Shown: positions 8,710 through 18,351, counted from the first letter of the stretch. The stretch: 37,034 nucleotides of DNA from Veronia pacifica (GCF_001707825.1 NZ_LYBM01000051.1:1-37034); one strand, 5' to 3'. A program made the numbers and translations. The notes: generated from the letters alone by a model not told the origin.

Positions 8710-9981
8710 ATGAAAAAGATTTTATTAACATCAGTCATCGTCAGTCTCGTTGGGTGCGGTGGGGGTGGAGACTCATCTCCAACACAACAAACTGCCATGC
8801 CAGCAGTGCCCAAAATGTCGCTAACACCATTGAAGGGGACGGTAGCGAATACGCAGAAATCGCGTCCCGCTATCGACAGTTATGCGGTATATGAAGACCC
8901 CGCTGACGCGCGGAGCAACATCGATACTCAAGATCATAACTTCTTTGGTGAAGACAACATAAATACCTGTATTGCATACATGCACCTAACGAATATTACC
9001 GCAAATGGCTATGATGCGGATAAAGAGAAAGAGTATTCGAAATATTTATCCCAACAACTCATTGAGCAATTCCGAGATGCTAAGGGTATTAGTGGCGCAG
9101 ACGGGTTTGTGAATCAAAACGGGGTTGAGGCTAAAGATTGGATTTCACACTTTTACTACAAAGCCAACAATTACGACTGTGATTCAAGAACGGGTACTCA
9201 TTATGATTCTGTTGAGAGGGAAAAGAATGGCATAGTCAACCTTCGTCTGGCTTTCAGCGCTAAAGACGATGACGGTATTCAGTTCAATAGGGTTAAATAT
9301 ACTGGTTGGCAAAATGATTCTAAGAACAATGATGTAGCTGGCATGACTAAGTCATCGACAAAAGGTGGGCTTGTCTACAATCACAAGCTTCGCAGCTTCA
9401 AGACTAAAGACGTTAAGTCGGTTGATTTGGTTGATGACATCTACCAATCAACTGGAGAAAACAACAAAGATTGGCAAAACCTATCTAGAAGCTATTTCTC
9501 CGAAGGCGTCTTGGATGATCACAATTACCAAATAGTTGGTGGTAATATCATTTCAGCATACGGTAAAAGCCCGGAAGACAAAGAAACGACCTACTATGCC
9601 GTGAACATGGTGTCAGCATTTGTCGACGGAGTGGGTACTCAAGTTAGCTGGTGTACTGTGGGGACCGGAAACAAAGCCGATCATCTGCCACAAAGTACCT
9701 TTAACAGCATTCGTGAAAGCGGTGATATGGGCGCAGCGTACTGTGATCCTATTAAATCTGAAAACAGCAAGACACAATACTACGACCTAACGGGTCAACC
9801 TATCACTGAGATAGGTCAGAAAAACTTCGTTGATAACGCAGTTCGAGCACTCGAAAACTCTGTAGATAAATTTTCAAAGACAACGACGCTGTATAGCGGA
9901 AAATCTCAACAAGAGTACTTCGACAACCAGCAACTGGCTAACGAAGTTGATCAGCTGAAGGTAGACTTAGCGGTCGATTAA
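8710..9981 (+). CDS. Predicted lipoprotein of unknown function
   Basis: A 423-residue protein with a lipoprotein signal: MKKILLTSVIVSLVGC with lipobox LVGC, so Cys16 would be lipidated. A glycine run follows and there is no Asp at +2, favouring the outer membrane. The mature part is acidic and polar, without membrane segments, and rich in Asp, Asn, Lys and Tyr, with cysteines (CIAYMH, YDCDSRTG, SWCTVGTG, AAYCDP) that could form disulfides. I recognise no domain. It stands between two terminators as a single-gene unit. Confidence 0.75.
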   Translation: MKKILLTSVIVSLVGCGGGGDSSPTQQTAMPAVPKMSLTPLKGTVANTQKSRPAIDSYAVYEDPADARSNIDTQDHNFFGEDNINTCIAYMHLTNITANGYDADKEKEYSKYLSQQLIEQFRDAKGISGADGFVNQNGVEAKDWISHFYYKANNYDCDSRTGTHYDSVEREKNGIVNLRLAFSAKDDDGIQFNRVKYTGWQNDSKNNDVAGMTKSSTKGGLVYNHKLRSFKTKDVKSVDLVDDIYQSTGENNKDWQNLSRSYFSEGVLDDHNYQIVGGNIISAYGKSPEDKETTYYAVNMVSAFVDGVGTQVSWCTVGTGNKADHLPQSTFNSIRESGDMGAAYCDPIKSENSKTQYYDLTGQPITEIGQKNFVDNAVRALENSVDKFSKTTTLYSGKSQQEYFDNQQLANEVDQLKVDLAVD

Positions 9982-10010
9982 TTTCACAATTGGCTAGCCA
10001 TGCGACAGAA

Positions 10011-10036
10011 AGGGCATCATCAAGATGCCCTCTTTG
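10011..10036. terminator. Shared hairpin terminator between convergent genes
   Basis: AGGGCATC (10011-10018) pairs with GATGCCCT (10024-10031) around a 5-base loop, with CTTT on the plus side and a short T-rich tail on the minus side. It separates the lipoprotein gene from the convergent dioxygenase gene. Confidence 0.75.
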
Positions 10037-10038
10037 AT

Positions 10039-10671
10039 TCAGTGTTTAGCAGTCAAAACAAATAGATCAATATGACCCTGATGCTTAGGGTTCATTGCTC
10101 TGATTGGATTCGCATTGTGCCAGAGTTGGTGATCATCCAGTAAGGCGACATCACCATCATCTAATGCAAGATTGAAAAAAGGCCGTTCCGTTTTATCTTT
10201 GTACACTAAGATTTCACCGCCCTGCACGTTTTGCCTGTCAATGGCGGCAATAGCGATATGGTCGAAGCCATCTTGGTGGATACCTTCCGGTGAAACGGGA
10301 GTAACTTCATCAAAAGTGATCACCCGCATCTGATGAATTTCAATGGGGTTATCATCATTCAGCTCATTGTGATCTTTGAACAACTGACAAAGCTCTAATA
10401 AGCCTGTGGAGCCAATCACGACCTCCTCTATTTCTTCAAAATTTCTGACAACGCCTCCCTGATGATGATTGATATTTTCAGTTTGGCAAAACGTCTGGTG
10501 TGCCAAATGTTCCAGCTCGCAGTGATGACAACGGACGACCGAATAACGGCGTAATCTGTATTGCCCGTCCGCATAAGGTGTAGTGGGTAATTGCTCAAAG
10601 GATGGTTCAAGTTCTCTAACGCTTTGTTCACTGATATGACAAAGCTGCATCATATAGTCGGCCTGTGACAT
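10039..10671 (-). CDS. 2-oxoglutarate/Fe(II) dioxygenase family protein (IDO/BsmA-like)
   Basis: The 210-residue protein fits the 2OG-Fe_Oxy_2 family, which includes bacterial free amino-acid hydroxylases and E. coli BsmA. The iron ligands are readable: HQD at 132-134 in EGIHQDGFDHIAIAAI and distal His185 in QLWHNANPI. GGEILVYKD near 151-159 and FVLTAK at the end fit the double-stranded beta-helix. An upstream in-frame ATG (10675-10677) touches the AGGAG, whereas the ATG at 10669-10671 lies six bases after it, so the shorter form is chosen. An amino acid is a plausible substrate but cannot be shown. Confidence 0.82.
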   Translation of the reverse strand: MSQADYMMQLCHISEQSVRELEPSFEQLPTTPYADGQYRLRRYSVVRCHHCELEHLAHQTFCQTENINHHQGGVVRNFEEIEEVVIGSTGLLELCQLFKDHNELNDDNPIEIHQMRVITFDEVTPVSPEGIHQDGFDHIAIAAIDRQNVQGGEILVYKDKTERPFFNLALDDGDVALLDDHQLWHNANPIRAMNPKHQGHIDLFVLTAKH

Positions 10672-10864
10672 ATGCATCTCCTCTTCACATCAATCAGAGG
10701 TGACAATGTGACACCTCTTAGTATTAATAAAAAGATTAGTAGCATATGTTGGACTGACCAAAGTCAGCCATATTGTTAAAGCTATCAATTCAGCAAAAAC
10801 AAGATTAAATGCTATGAAAATACGATTTGTTAGCATGTAACCATAGAAAAAACGCGGTCTGTTT

Positions 10865-11641
10865 CTAACTATCCGATACCGATAATGGAGTCACAGACAC
10901 AGAGCCATCAGTGATCTCAACTAATGATTGAGGTGGAACGTTCTTCCAGCCTGCACGACTCTCATCATAGGGTTCGGATGCCATCACAACAGCACCTGAC
11001 TTCTTTTTATAAAAAAGCGTGGGTGGCTTGCCATCACTGGAATATCGAACACCCAGGATGTTTTTGCCATCAGACAATGCTATACAGGCTTTAAAAGGCT
11101 CATCAATATCTTTCAAAGATATCGCTTGCTCAACCATTTCAAGTGTACGGTAAATAGCTTGCTGTGGGTTCTGATCAAGACCATTTTGAAGCAGTAACAG
11201 AAAAAGCAATTCACTGTCTGTTGTGCCTCGTCTCAACAAATACCAATTCTCATCGAGGTGTTGCTCCAGTCCCATTCTGAGTCTGTCGAAACTTGGTATC
11301 TGACCGTTATGCATAAATGACCATTTAGACCACGTGAAGGGGTGACAGTTTTCTCTGGAAGTTGTCGCACCCGTCGATGCTCGAACGTGAGCAAGAAAAC
11401 AGTGCGAACGGGTGTGTTCAGCAATTGACTTAAGGTTTTTATCTGACCACGCGGGTAAAATTTCATGATAGGTTGCCGGTGAAGCTTTCTCTCCATACCA
11501 CGACAGCCCAAAACCATCCGCATTCACCGTTGTTACGGCTTTTGTCGCGTCCTTACTCTGGCTGACAAGGCTGTGATCGGGTTGATACAAAAGTTCATCC
11601 ATAAATACAGATTTACCAACATAACTCAACCACCGACACAT
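10865..11641 (-). CDS. Class II glutamine amidotransferase (YafJ/DUG3-like)
   Basis: The 258-residue protein begins MCRWLSYVG; removal of Met exposes catalytic Cys2, as in N-terminal-nucleophile amidotransferases. NADGFGLSWYG (about 40-50), HVRASTG (about 84-90) and FMHNGQI (about 109-115) are the standard Gln-binding and oxyanion motifs. There is no synthase domain, matching stand-alone YafJ proteins. By homology to yeast Dug3 it may hydrolyse a gamma-glutamyl amide bond, for example in peptide or glutathione turnover; that role is inference. It is a single gene with its own promoter region. Confidence 0.88.
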   Translation of the reverse strand: MCRWLSYVGKSVFMDELLYQPDHSLVSQSKDATKAVTTVNADGFGLSWYGEKASPATYHEILPAWSDKNLKSIAEHTRSHCFLAHVRASTGATTSRENCHPFTWSKWSFMHNGQIPSFDRLRMGLEQHLDENWYLLRRGTTDSELLFLLLLQNGLDQNPQQAIYRTLEMVEQAISLKDIDEPFKACIALSDGKNILGVRYSSDGKPPTLFYKKKSGAVVMASEPYDESRAGWKNVPPQSLVEITDGSVSVTPLSVSDS

Positions 11642-11825
11642 ACATTCTCCCTATTTATATTTTAATGAAATTAATTTCCTTAAATTATCACATATTGATA
11701 ATAGCCATCACAGCGTCGAAAGTAAGAAGTGATCGCCAAACATATACAACTAGCGTTGGATAACGAGAGAACCTAGTCAAACTTCTATACCAGAAATATA
11801 AACCCCTCTGGCAATATACAGAGAC

Positions 11826-11852
11826 AAAAAAACCACCATAAAGGTGGTTTTT
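11826..11852. terminator. Terminator of the peptide ABC operon
   Basis: AAAACCACC (11829-11837) pairs with GGTGGTTTT (11843-11851) around ATAAA. On the minus strand it is followed by a run of seven T, 17 bases beyond the last permease stop. Confidence 0.92.
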
Positions 11853-11868
11853 AAAATGGCTTTATCGT

Positions 11869-12813
11869 CTATTTGCTTTTCGGATCGAGCGCATCTTGCA
11901 GTGCATCGCCGAGAAAGTTAAACGCCATAACCGTCACTACAATGGCTAATCCGGGGAAAATAGCAAGAGTTGGTGATTGCCATATCGACTCCTTAGCATT
12001 GGTTAACATATTTCCCCAAGATGGTGTTGGTGGCTGAATACCAAAGCCAAGGAAAGACAGCGCTGCCTCGGTAAGTATTACAAGGCCAATACCCATCGTC
12101 GTCGCGACAATAACCGGCGATAATACATTAGGTAATACATGCCTAGTAATAATCCGAAATGAGGATGCACCATAGCCTTGCGCCGCTTTAACGTACTCAC
12201 GTTCCCTCACCGACAGGGTACCAGAACGCACAAGACGCGCAGTTAGCGGCCATCCGAACAGGCATAAAATAACGGTCAATCGGCCAACAGTAAACGCATC
12301 ACTTCGCGCAAGTTCTTCTGAGATGCCCAGCTTTTCTAAATCGATAGCAGCAACAACAATCAGCAAGGGTAAAACAGGCAGAGACAGCGTAAAATCGGCC
12401 CAACGCATAATAAACCCGTCAACTTTTCCGCCAAAGTAACCTGAAATAATACCAAGTGATGTTCCAACTATTGCGGTGAAGACTGCCGTCACAAAGCCAA
12501 ATGCCAGAGAAATCTGTCCGGCATACAACAATCTTAAGAAAACATCCCTGCCGAGTTCGTCGCTTCCCAACCAGAATTCTGCACTCACTGGCTGATAACG
12601 AGTGAAAAAGTTAACTTCAAAAGGGTCATGCCCTATCCAGCTCTGAATCAGTGGCGCGCAAAAACACGTAATAATGAGCAATAATAAAAATGCTCCTCCC
12701 AATACACCTGCCCGGTGTTGGAAAAAACGATTAATAATTAAAGCCGTCGGGCTCGTGGAGCGCTCGCTTTTACTTTTAGATTTATTCAAATCAGTAGCAA
12801 TTGCCGTTGTCAT
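11869..12813 (-). CDS. Peptide-type ABC transporter permease (DppC/OppC-like)
   Basis: The 314-residue membrane protein has the long N-terminal segment typical of DppC/OppC, a first membrane helix near 35-55, the HPFGTDxxGRD-like element (WLGSDELGRDVFLRLLYAG) near 80-98, and five more helices. The cytoplasmic EAA loop that contacts the ATPase reads EYVKAAQGYGASSFRIITRH. It is the last gene of the operon, and its ATG overlaps the stop of the preceding permease by four bases (ATGA), indicating translational coupling. Confidence 0.9.
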   Translation of the reverse strand: MTTAIATDLNKSKSKSERSTSPTALIINRFFQHRAGVLGGAFLLLLIITCFCAPLIQSWIGHDPFEVNFFTRYQPVSAEFWLGSDELGRDVFLRLLYAGQISLAFGFVTAVFTAIVGTSLGIISGYFGGKVDGFIMRWADFTLSLPVLPLLIVVAAIDLEKLGISEELARSDAFTVGRLTVILCLFGWPLTARLVRSGTLSVREREYVKAAQGYGASSFRIITRHVLPNVLSPVIVATTMGIGLVILTEAALSFLGFGIQPPTPSWGNMLTNAKESIWQSPTLAIFPGLAIVVTVMAFNFLGDALQDALDPKSK

Positions 12814-13778
12814 GCCGATGCTCCTTTGTTTAGGTCAATACGTGGATCTAACTTGGTATACGCAACGTCGGCGAGCAGATTCCCCAACAACATATTGATA
12901 GTGATCACTATGATACAAAGCAGCGCGACATTGTAGTCACTGCCCGCTAACGAGTCTAAAAGCACTTTCCCCATACCGGGCCACGCAAAAACAGATTCTG
13001 TTAACACCGCACCGGAAAGCAAGGTACCAAAGTCGAGTGCAATAATAGTGACAACAGGAATCATCGCGTTTTTGATCGCATGCTTCCAAACCACATATCT
13101 GTTTGATGCACCTTTTGCTTTGGCTGTTCTGATGTAGTCCTGACGCATCACTTCCAACATGCTGGATCTGACATAGCGTGACACTGAAGCAACACTCAAA
13201 ATGGTCAGCGCGAGAACGGGTAATATCATGTATTTAGCTCTGAACCAGAACCCTTCTCCGTCAGCTTCACCCGAACCACCAGCCGGAAGCCAGCCAAGGT
13301 GAACGGAAAATAGCAGCATTAACATCAGCGCCAGAAAGAAAGCTGGAGTAGAAAAGCCCACAAATGACAGAAAGCCAATCGTGTAGTCGATCCAGGATTT
13401 GGGTCTGAGAGCAGCGAAAACACCAACAGGAACCGCGATAAGTATTGAAAGAATCGTCGCCAAACCAACAAGTTTGATGGTATTCCATGCCGCCGGAAGT
13501 ATTACGTCAATGGCTGGTAGATGATAAAAACGTGAATAACCGAAATCACCATGTAAACCGTTAACAAGCCAGTTCCAAAAACGAACAAGTATTGGCTGGT
13601 CAAGCCCCAGTTGTGCTTTCATCCGGGCGATATCTGCGGGTGTCAGATCAGGGTTACCTATCGCCATAAGATCAATAGGGTCACCTGGCATAAGTCCCAT
13701 TAGGCTATAGCTACAAAATACAACTAACAACAGGACAAAAAGACTATGCACTAGCCTTTTACTCAAAAAAACAATCAT
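12810..13778 (-). CDS. Peptide-type ABC transporter permease (DppB/OppB-like)
   Basis: The 322-residue protein has the N-terminal FLSKRLVHSLFVLLLVVF helix and MPGDPIDL element of the DppB/OppB family, six predicted membrane helices, and the EAA loop YIRTAKAKGASNRYVVWKHA near 216-235. It forms the channel with the DppC-like subunit encoded next. Its ATG overlaps the stop of the upstream ATPase gene by four bases (ATGA at 13775-13778). Confidence 0.9.
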   Translation of the reverse strand: MIVFLSKRLVHSLFVLLLVVFCSYSLMGLMPGDPIDLMAIGNPDLTPADIARMKAQLGLDQPILVRFWNWLVNGLHGDFGYSRFYHLPAIDVILPAAWNTIKLVGLATILSILIAVPVGVFAALRPKSWIDYTIGFLSFVGFSTPAFFLALMLMLLFSVHLGWLPAGGSGEADGEGFWFRAKYMILPVLALTILSVASVSRYVRSSMLEVMRQDYIRTAKAKGASNRYVVWKHAIKNAMIPVVTIIALDFGTLLSGAVLTESVFAWPGMGKVLLDSLAGSDYNVALLCIIVITINMLLGNLLADVAYTKLDPRIDLNKGASA

Positions 13779-14794
13779 ATTGCAGCCTCCAATTCAGCTT
13801 CCAGTTTTTCTTCCTTGACTGCGACTTCTGGAAAGTGACAGCTAACAGCATGTGATTTTTGTTCTGCTAGAGAAGACAGAGTAGGTTTCTCAGTTCGACA
13901 ACGTTCCGTTGCCTTTGAACATCGAGGATTAAAAGGGCATCCTTCAGGTGGATTGATGGGGCTCGGGACATCACCCTGAAGAGCTAAGCCCTTCTTGCGT
14001 CTACCGGTCCCGACCTCAGGCACTGCGTTCAGAAGTGCCTGACTGTAAGGGTGCGCTGGGTTTTCAAAAAACGCCTCGCGAGGTGCGCTTTCAACAACTT
14101 GGCCGAGGTACATGACAACCACTTTATCTGCCAGATAGTCAACAACGGCCATATCATGACTAATAAAAAAGAATGATAGGTTACGAGCGGCTTTTAATTT
14201 GGTGAACAGATTCAGTATCTGACTTTGCACAGACACATCAAGGGCCGACAAAGGCTCATCAGCAACAATTAATTCCGGATCCAGCACCAGTGCCCTGGCG
14301 ATACAAATACGCTGACGCTGACCACCTGAAAATTCATGAGGATATCTGTCTAGTGCATCTGCACTGAGGCCGACAGCCTCGAGACATTCAATGACTTTTG
14401 CTTCCCGTTGTTCCTTGTTGCCAATGCCATATACCTCTAATGGTTCTCCTACCAATTGCGAAATAGGCATACGCGGATTCAGTGCAGAATATGGGTCTTG
14501 AAAAACCAACCCCAACTTCTTACGCAGTGCCTTTAGTTCAGATATTGATAAGGAACTCGGGTCAACACCCGCAATCTCGATACTGCCATCTTTGGGTAAT
14601 TCAAGAAGAGAAACCATTTTACCCAATGTTGATTTCCCACAACCGGACTCACCCACCACGGCAACAGTTTCTGCCTCATCTATGGTCAGAGAGACATTCT
14701 TAACGGCATGGAGTAATTGAGTCGGCTTACCAAAAAAGGTTGTTCCACCTACCGGGTATCGTTGGCAGACGTTTGATAATTTCAATAATGTCAT
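13775..14794 (-). CDS. Peptide-type ABC transporter ATPase (DppF/OppF-like)
   Basis: The 339-residue ATPase carries Walker A GESGCGKS, signature FSGGQRQR, Walker B LIVADEPLSALD and the switch His in FISHDMAVVDYL. The C-terminal oligopeptide-specific (oligo_HPY) extension has a GCPFNPRC motif and further cysteines (ERC, VSC), a Cys set linked to an Fe-S cluster in some homologues. A frame runs 34 codons further upstream, but GAGGA eight bases before the ATG at 14794 fixes the start. That ribosome site overlaps the dppD-like stop, 11 nt before this start. Confidence 0.92.
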   Translation of the reverse strand: MTLLKLSNVCQRYPVGGTTFFGKPTQLLHAVKNVSLTIDEAETVAVVGESGCGKSTLGKMVSLLELPKDGSIEIAGVDPSSLSISELKALRKKLGLVFQDPYSALNPRMPISQLVGEPLEVYGIGNKEQREAKVIECLEAVGLSADALDRYPHEFSGGQRQRICIARALVLDPELIVADEPLSALDVSVQSQILNLFTKLKAARNLSFFFISHDMAVVDYLADKVVVMYLGQVVESAPREAFFENPAHPYSQALLNAVPEVGTGRRKKGLALQGDVPSPINPPEGCPFNPRCSKATERCRTEKPTLSSLAEQKSHAVSCHFPEVAVKEEKLEAELEAAI

Positions 14795-14805
14795 GACTGA
14801 TATCC

Positions 14806-15753
14806 TCAGAGGTGGTGACAGGCAACGCTGTGTACCTTGCTTAGTTCGACTTCCTCCGGCATTTCTGCCGTGCAACTCGGTGTCGCTCTTGAACATCTGT
14901 CAACAAATGGACATCCAGAGCCTCGTTGATCAAGCGGCGGAACAGCCCCGGGAATTGAGGGTAATTCACCTCTTGCCATACCAATTCGGGGTAACGTGCC
15001 GAGAAGGCCAACAGTGTAAGGATGTTGAGGATTAGCAAAGAGCTCTTCAGCTGTTGCTCTTTCAACTATTCGACCTGCGTACATCACAACAACATTTTCA
15101 GCCAGTTGAGAGACGACACCTAAATTGTGACTGATAAACTGGATGGCCGTACCCGTGGCTTCTCGTAATTCTTCTAATAGGTCAAGAACTTGTGCCTGTA
15201 CCGTGACATCCAAGGCTGTTGTGGGTTCATCAGCGATGATTAAAGAAGGCTTACAAGCCAGCGCCATGGCGATAACAACCCGCTGCCGCATGCCACCAGA
15301 CAGCTCGTGAGGATAGGCTTTTGCCCGTTTAGTTGGGTCAGGAATATGAACGACATTCAGCATTTCTACTGCTTTTTCCGCCGCTTCTTTTTTGCTGTAA
15401 CCTTGGTGAAGTTGAAACATTTCAGCGACCTGATCGCCGACTGTTGTCACAGGGTTAAGTGCTGTCATTGGCTCCTGAAAGATCATCGCAATGCCTTCAC
15501 CACGCACTTTTTGCCACTCTTTTTCTGTGTTTTCCAGTAAGTTTTTGTCGTTAAAATTCACCTCACCACTGGCTTGCATCACCTTGGGCTGAAGCCCCAT
15601 AGTTGTGAGTGCTGTCAAGCTTTTACCGCAACCTGACTCACCAACGATTCCTAGAATTTCACCTTGTTTTATCTGATAACTTATATCGTTAACTGCAGGG
15701 TAGCCCCGAAAGGCTACCCTCAAACGACGTACATCTAAAATCGTCTTTTGCAT
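14806..15753 (-). CDS. Peptide-type ABC transporter ATPase (DppD/OppD-like)
   Basis: The 315-residue ATPase has Walker A GESGCGKS, Q-loop FQEPMTALNP, signature LSGGMRQR and Walker B LIIADEPTTALD, then the oligo_HPY C-terminal region with four cysteines (GCPFVDRCSRATPSC and VACHHL). It would pair with the DppF-like ATPase as a heterodimer driving import. The ATG follows AAGGACGG and lies nine bases after the binding-protein stop. Confidence 0.92.
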   Translation of the reverse strand: MQKTILDVRRLRVAFRGYPAVNDISYQIKQGEILGIVGESGCGKSLTALTTMGLQPKVMQASGEVNFNDKNLLENTEKEWQKVRGEGIAMIFQEPMTALNPVTTVGDQVAEMFQLHQGYSKKEAAEKAVEMLNVVHIPDPTKRAKAYPHELSGGMRQRVVIAMALACKPSLIIADEPTTALDVTVQAQVLDLLEELREATGTAIQFISHNLGVVSQLAENVVVMYAGRIVERATAEELFANPQHPYTVGLLGTLPRIGMARGELPSIPGAVPPLDQRGSGCPFVDRCSRATPSCTAEMPEEVELSKVHSVACHHL

Positions 15754-15762
15754 GAACCGTCC

Positions 15763-17421
15763 TTACTTCGAAGACGTCCAGTTCTCTACCCAGTGGGTAG
15801 CCGTCGTCAGGTTTCCAGTCGGTTTTACACCTTCAAGCCACTTTGGCATAACATAGCTATCAGATTGGAAGAATAGAGGCAGTACAGGTAAGTCTTCTGC
15901 GTAAATTTTTTGCACTTCAGCGAACAGCGCTTTACGTTTCTCGTAGTCCAGTTCGTTTTCGATCTGGTCAGTCAATTTATCCATAACTGGGTTATTATAT
16001 CCGGACCAGTTATAGCCACTAAAACCATTTGCTTCGTTAGGAATATTCGATGAGTGAACCATTGCTTTCGGGTTAGCTTCAGGTGCCGTTCCCCATGCAA
16101 ACATTGCCAGACCGTCGTGACCCAGTTTTGGTAACGTTTCACCGAAGAATACACGTGCTGTCTGGTTTTTGATGTTGGCGGTCACACCAACTTTCTTCCA
16201 CTGTGACTGAAGTACCTGCTGTACAAGCTCACGAGACGAGTTGCCTGCCGTCGTCATCAGGTCAAACTCAAGGGCTTTGCCTTGTTTGTTGACCATTTTT
16301 CCATCCTTCAACGAGTAGCCTGCCTGCTTCAACAGTGCTTTTGCTTTCTCAGGATTATATTCATAGGTTGGTGCATCTGGGCTATAAACAGAATCAAGTG
16401 GGTTTGTCTGACTGGCTGCTACAGGTTGTTTACCTTCAAACAGTTGCTGAACCAGCGTCTCGCGATCCAGTGCATACATCAATGCCTGACGTACCTGCTT
16501 ATTGGCAAGGTGTTCATTGCTTAGGTTTACGTCAAGGTGCTCATAGGCCAATGAGGACTTGTGGACGATGTTGTAATTTTTACCGTGACGTTTCTCAAAC
16601 TGTAACGCCTGATCAAGCGTGAGGCCCACTTTACCGGTGATGTAATCAATTGAGCCCGAAAGTAAATTGGCCTGAAGTGCTGCAGTATCACCGATAATTT
16701 TAAATACTAGGTTATCAAATTCAGGCTGCTTTCCTTTCCAGTGAGGGTTTTTAGCGGCTTTGATGTAGCTACCCGTCTGCACATCTGTCAACACAAAAGG
16801 TCCGTTATAAAGAGCAGGGTTTGCTGGGTCAGTCAGATATTTACTGGTTTTATGGTAGCTGGATGGATCATTGCGATAGATCTCACCTTCAATATGATCT
16901 GGCATTGGCTGAGGTTGCAGCGAGCCAAACATGTAGTCGACCACATTCAAGTACTGCACATAGCGCTTGTCATCAAGTGCAACAATCTTTTCTGTTTTTT
17001 TACCCTCTGTGATGAGCGGGTTGCCCTGTACGCGTTCGTCTTTGAGGATTTCTGACGACAAGATAACGTCTTTAGTTGTCACTGGTGTCCCGTCACCCCA
17101 ATAGATATCATCTTTCAACGTCACGGTGATCTTCATTCCGTCTTTACCGTTGACTTTGACCAACTCTACCAAACCATTTTCAAGAGTCGGGACTTCAACA
17201 CAGAGCAGACACTCTAAAACCCAGTCAGCGTTGTGCACTATGGAATTACGTTGAGATACACCATTTATCAGTAGACCGGCAGTACTGCCGTTCAAAAGTG
17301 GATTCAGAGATTCAGGAAACTGAGACGTTCCAATTTTCAGAGTATCTTGTGCTGCAATTGCAGACATACTTCCCAAAGCAAGTGGAGCAGCCATCGCCAG
17401 TGCAATCATAGTTTTTTTCAT
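15763..17421 (-). CDS. Periplasmic peptide-type substrate-binding protein (SBP_bac_5 family)
   Basis: The 552-residue protein has a Sec signal peptide (cleavage near AIAA-Q, about residue 24) and the family 5 fold: LKIGTSQFPESLNPLLNG at the mature start, VTLKDDIYWGDGTPVTTKDV near 110-130, and a two-lobed body to the end. Family members bind oligopeptides, dipeptides, nickel or opines, so the ligand is open. A CLLC pair near residue 70 could form a disulfide. It is first in the operon, as expected for the most abundant component. The leader has AGGGA before the ATG and a small hairpin (CGGGG 17440-17444 with CCCCG 17451-17455). Confidence 0.9.
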   Translation of the reverse strand: MKKTMIALAMAAPLALGSMSAIAAQDTLKIGTSQFPESLNPLLNGSTAGLLINGVSQRNSIVHNADWVLECLLCVEVPTLENGLVELVKVNGKDGMKITVTLKDDIYWGDGTPVTTKDVILSSEILKDERVQGNPLITEGKKTEKIVALDDKRYVQYLNVVDYMFGSLQPQPMPDHIEGEIYRNDPSSYHKTSKYLTDPANPALYNGPFVLTDVQTGSYIKAAKNPHWKGKQPEFDNLVFKIIGDTAALQANLLSGSIDYITGKVGLTLDQALQFEKRHGKNYNIVHKSSLAYEHLDVNLSNEHLANKQVRQALMYALDRETLVQQLFEGKQPVAASQTNPLDSVYSPDAPTYEYNPEKAKALLKQAGYSLKDGKMVNKQGKALEFDLMTTAGNSSRELVQQVLQSQWKKVGVTANIKNQTARVFFGETLPKLGHDGLAMFAWGTAPEANPKAMVHSSNIPNEANGFSGYNWSGYNNPVMDKLTDQIENELDYEKRKALFAEVQKIYAEDLPVLPLFFQSDSYVMPKWLEGVKPTGNLTTATHWVENWTSSK

Positions 17422-17766
17422 TGTTACTTCCCTGTCTAGCGGGGTACATTCCCCGTTGTTTTAGTAGATATCGATGTTGGTTTGCATGGGTGTCAGACGT
17501 ATCAGCATCCGAGCATTAGCAAATGTTACTTGAATGTTATCTAACCAATGAGAAGCATTGTCGATAGGAAATTGACTATAAATCGGTGTCAGCTCATATA
17601 GTAACAAATGAAACTAAGAGACAACTCGAAAAAATACCGATACAGCGATTGATGTTTGCTGTCGAACTGATGAATATCTCTGCGCCAGGATATTGCCAGG
17701 ACAAGCTCTAACGAAATGAATGACGCCCTTTCATATCAATCAAGAATGGTGCTTTGAGCAGATAAA
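17422..17766. other. Divergent promoter region, ABC operon and nucleotidyltransferase gene
   Basis: These 345 bases hold no gene. They must carry the minus-strand promoter of the ABC operon and the plus-strand promoter of the gene at 17767. Apart from the 5-bp leader hairpin at 17440-17455 I see no clear operator. Confidence 0.5.
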
Positions 17767-18351
17767 ATGAGAACAAGTAGTCACATATATTTGGAAAAAA
17801 AAGTTCGAAACTGGATCGCTAATGATGAACTTCGCTTTATCGCACTTAAAACAGCAGCGACACTGAACCTTCCGCAATGGTGTATCGCTGCTGGATTTGT
17901 CCGCAATCTTATCTGGGATAAACTCCATGGACATGATTCAGCCACTCCTCTCTCTGATATCGATATGATTTACTTCAACAAAGAAGATACAAGTGAAGAA
18001 ACAGACAAGAAGTATGAAGACAAGCTGAAAGCAATCAGTCCCTTAAGCTGGTCGGTGAAGAATCAGGCCCGGATGCACAATAAAATACATGTCAGCCCTT
18101 ATGAGAGCACGCTCGATGCGATGAGCTTTTGGCCTGAAATTGAAACTGCCATTGGTGCATACCTGAATCCCCAGGGTGACATTGGCATCATCACACCATT
18201 TAACCTGGAGCAACAAGTATCAACGACTGTCACTGTAAACTCTCGGCATCCTTCGCCAAACACCGCATTGTTGCGGGCAAAGGAAAAGGGCTGGCTTACC
18301 CTATGGCCTGAGCTAAAAATACACACCCACAACGCTGAAGTTACGTCTTAG
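17767..18351 (+). CDS. Nucleotidyltransferase-like protein (NTP_transf_6 type)
   Basis: The 194-residue protein matches the small nucleotidyltransferase-like family formerly called DUF925. CIAAGFVRNLIWDKLHGH near 38-55 and LSDIDMIYFN near 60-69 give the GxVRNxxWD and DID metal-binding elements, and VSPYESTLDAMSFWPE and ITPFNLEQQV lie in the second half. The catalytic activity of this family has not been established to my knowledge. Its last four bases overlap the end of the convergent TauD-family gene. Confidence 0.85.
   Translation: MRTSSHIYLEKKVRNWIANDELRFIALKTAATLNLPQWCIAAGFVRNLIWDKLHGHDSATPLSDIDMIYFNKEDTSEETDKKYEDKLKAISPLSWSVKNQARMHNKIHVSPYESTLDAMSFWPEIETAIGAYLNPQGDIGIITPFNLEQQVSTTVTVNSRHPSPNTALLRAKEKGWLTLWPELKIHTHNAEVTS

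Noticed and set aside
18348-18351. Four-base convergent overlap of two stop regions as a regulatory antisense device
   Set aside because: Such tail-to-tail overlaps are common in compact genomes.
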